This document shows, in pieces, positions 4,325-6,035 of a DNA stretch of 6,035 nt (position 1 is the first letter of the stretch; every line of letters begins with the position of its first letter). The DNA comes from JAQAZP01 sp032127265. Its GTDB lineage: Bacteria > Acidobacteriota > JAQAZP01. A model generated the notes under the pieces. It had not been told where the DNA came from, made no database searches, and worked only from the letters and a program-made list of their open reading frames with translations. The stretch covers positions 1 to 6,035 of the forward strand of contig JAQAZP010000017.1 of NCBI GenBank assembly GCA_032127265.1, written 5' to 3'. The position numbers were made by a program, and so were the translations under genes.

Positions 4325-6035
4325 ATGAGGAAATGTGCCCTGCTCACCCTGACTGTCCTGGTCCTGGCCCTGTTCGCCGGGTCCGTCGGCGCCGGAACCC
4401 TGCACTCCGGCCTGGAGAAATACCTGGAAGGACTTCCCGCCGATCAGACCGAGAAGGTGATCGTGCGTCTGTCCGAACAGGCCGATATCAGCTCGCTCAA
4501 TCGGCAGTTGAAACTGGAGGGCGCTTCCCTGGCCCTGCGGCATAAACAGGTCATCGAGCACCTGCGTGATACGGCCATGGATACCCAGGCCCCGCTGGTG
4601 CAGTATCTGGAACAGCGGTTTCTGGCCGGTGAAGTGCGTGACTTCCGTACCTTCTGGATCGACAACCTGGTGGGCGTGGAAGCCACCGTGCGGGAGATCA
4701 GGGAGATCGCCGGACGGGCCGACGTGGAGATGGTCTTCATTGACTACCGGATCGAGTTGATCGCTCCGGTGGAGAATGACCTGCCCAAGCCGATGGCCGG
4801 CCAGGGAGAGCAGCAGACCGCCGCGCCCCGCGCCATAGAGCCGGGCATTTCGGCGATCAAGGCCCCCCAGGCCTGGGCCCTGGGGTTCACCGGCGCGGGC
4901 CGGGTGATCGCCAACATGGATACCGGCGTTGACGGCAACCACGAGGCGCTGTCCTCCCGCTGGCGCGGTCTCTCCCAGCCGGCCGCCGAGTGCTGGTTCG
5001 ACCCGGTCACTTCCACCACCTTCCCCTTCGACTCCGGTTCGCACGGCACGCACACCATGGGAACCATTGCCGGTCACACCGCGGCCAACGAGATCGGTGT
5101 GGCCAAGGACGCCACCTGGATCGCCGCCGGAGTCATCGACCGTGTGGACATTCCCACCACCATGACCGACGCCGTGGCCGCCTTCCAGTGGTTCGCCGAC
5201 CCGGACGGCAACCCGGGCACCACCGATGACGTGCCTGACGCGGTGGGCAACTCCTGGGGTATCAGTCCGATCTACCACGGGTCCTACATCACCGGCCCCT
5301 GCGACGTGACCTTCTGGGCCACGATGGACAACTGTGAAGCCGCCGGCTGTGCGGTGATCTTCTCCGCGGGCAACGAGGGACCCACCGTGGCCTCCCTGCG
5401 CACCCCCGGCGACCGGGCGGACTCGCCCTACAACGCCTTCTCCGTCGGCGCGGTGGATGCCACCTACTACAGCTTCCCCTATCCCGTCGCCAGCTTCTCC
5501 AGCCGCGGCCCCGGCTGCAACGGGCAGATCAAGCCCGAAGTGATGGCCCCGGGCACCGACGTGCGCAGCTCCGTGCCGGGCAACAGCTATTCATTCTTCA
5601 GCGGCACGTCCATGGCCTCGCCCCACGTCACCGGCAGTATCGCCGTGCTGCGGCAGGTCAACCCCGACCTCGACGTGGACACGATAAAGGAGATTCTTCT
5701 CATCACCGCCGTCGACCTGGGTCCCGCCGGCGAGGACAACGACTACGGCATGGGGATCATCGACCTCGAGGCGGCGGTGATCGCCGCTTCCCAGGGTTAC
5801 GGCACGGTGCAGGGCACGGTGACCGACTCCTCCAGCGGCGACCCGGTGCCGGCCCATCTGGTAAGCCTGAACAATGGGGCGTCCACCAATGCCAACGCGG
5901 TTACCGGCGACTATTCCTTCAGCCTGCCCGGTGACGAGACGCACACCATCGAGGCCACCCATTTCGGTTACGCCACCCAGCAGCAGGCGGTCTATGTCCC
6001 GGCCGACGGCACGGTGAACCTCGACTTCAGCCTGG
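4325..6035 (+). CDS. Secreted S8 (subtilisin-like) serine protease, 3' end beyond window
   Basis: The frame is open from ATG 4325 to the right edge (570 codons). Residues 1-23 are a signal peptide ending SVGA. Residues about 43-148 form a propeptide resembling those of bacillopeptidase F-like enzymes: KVIVRL, an FWIDNLVGVEAT segment and an RADVEMVFIDY end; such regions fold and inhibit the enzyme until cleaved. The peptidase domain spans about 175-485 with a complete active site: Asp199 (NMDTGVDG), His240 (GSHGTHTMG), Ser429 (SGTSMASPH) and oxyanion Asn350 (SAGNEG); a GNSWG strand lies at 308-312. From about 491 a carboxypeptidase-regulatory-like beta domain begins (GTVQGTVTDSSSGDPV), usual in large secreted proteases. 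The protein should cleave extracellular or periplasmic proteins. It has its own promoter and ribosome binding site. Further C-terminal domains or a sorting signal may lie beyond the window. Confidence 0.93.
   Translation, partial: MRKCALLTLTVLVLALFAGSVGAGTLHSGLEKYLEGLPADQTEKVIVRLSEQADISSLNRQLKLEGASLALRHKQVIEHLRDTAMDTQAPLVQYLEQRFLAGEVRDFRTFWIDNLVGVEATVREIREIAGRADVEMVFIDYRIELIAPVENDLPKPMAGQGEQQTAAPRAIEPGISAIKAPQAWALGFTGAGRVIANMDTGVDGNHEALSSRWRGLSQPAAECWFDPVTSTTFPFDSGSHGTHTMGTIAGHTAANEIGVAKDATWIAAGVIDRVDIPTTMTDAVAAFQWFADPDGNPGTTDDVPDAVGNSWGISPIYHGSYITGPCDVTFWATMDNCEAAGCAVIFSAGNEGPTVASLRTPGDRADSPYNAFSVGAVDATYYSFPYPVASFSSRGPGCNGQIKPEVMAPGTDVRSSVPGNSYSFFSGTSMASPHVTGSIAVLRQVNPDLDVDTIKEILLITAVDLGPAGEDNDYGMGIIDLEAAVIAASQGYGTVQGTVTDSSSGDPVPAHLVSLNNGASTNANAVTGDYSFSLPGDETHTIEATHFGYATQQQAVYVPADGTVNLDFSL

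Noticed and set aside
4199..5278. Minus-strand open frame (359 codons) over the protease gene
   Set aside because: The + strand encodes an unmistakable S8 peptidase here with catalytic Asp and His in place; the antisense product is His/Gly-rich with no domain.

Overview
The window is GC-rich bacterial chromosome with an ordinary genetic code apart from one internal TAA. It carries three transcription units, all on the + strand, with no RNA genes, insertion sequences or CRISPR. Two of the three encode predicted secreted proteins: a long FG-GAP/VCBS beta-propeller protein and a subtilisin-like protease with a carboxypeptidase-regulatory-like domain. The third encodes a small membrane protein with a proline/cysteine-rich tail. 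From memory, this mix is typical of free-living Gram-negative lineages of the FCB/PVC type (Krumholzibacteriota, Eisenbacteria, Planctomycetota and similar). There is no marker gene, so the phylum is only a guess.

Layout. Bases 1-168 are a leader region with a weak -10-like box and a good ribosome binding site. Bases 169-3457 are one large gene for a secreted multi-propeller protein: a signal peptide, about fourteen FG-GAP repeats, and then six longer 'TGxGPG...VRGW' units. The gene is broken twice as written. A TAA stop (2596-2598) sits exactly where the neighbouring units have Glu, and a seven-C run (3356-3362) throws the last unit out of frame by one base. The result is an 809-residue ORF followed by a same-frame C-terminal fragment. 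Bases 3458-3566 hold a perfect 7-bp inverted repeat and a possible promoter. Bases 3567-4001 encode the 144-residue four-helix membrane protein, closed by a hairpin terminator that overlaps its stop codon. Bases 4011-4324 are a gene-free stretch with the best promoter in the window (TTGCCA-17-TATATT) and a leader of about 185 nt. Bases 4325-6035 are the 5' part of the S8 serine protease gene, which runs off the right edge.

The genes look independently transcribed rather than forming an operon. The propeller protein and the protease would both act outside the cytoplasmic membrane, but nothing in the sequence shows that they work together. The strongest observation is the doubly interrupted propeller gene: recent decay, assembly error and (less likely) programmed or phase-variable expression all remain open. 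I do not see convincing evidence of a new multi-gene system.
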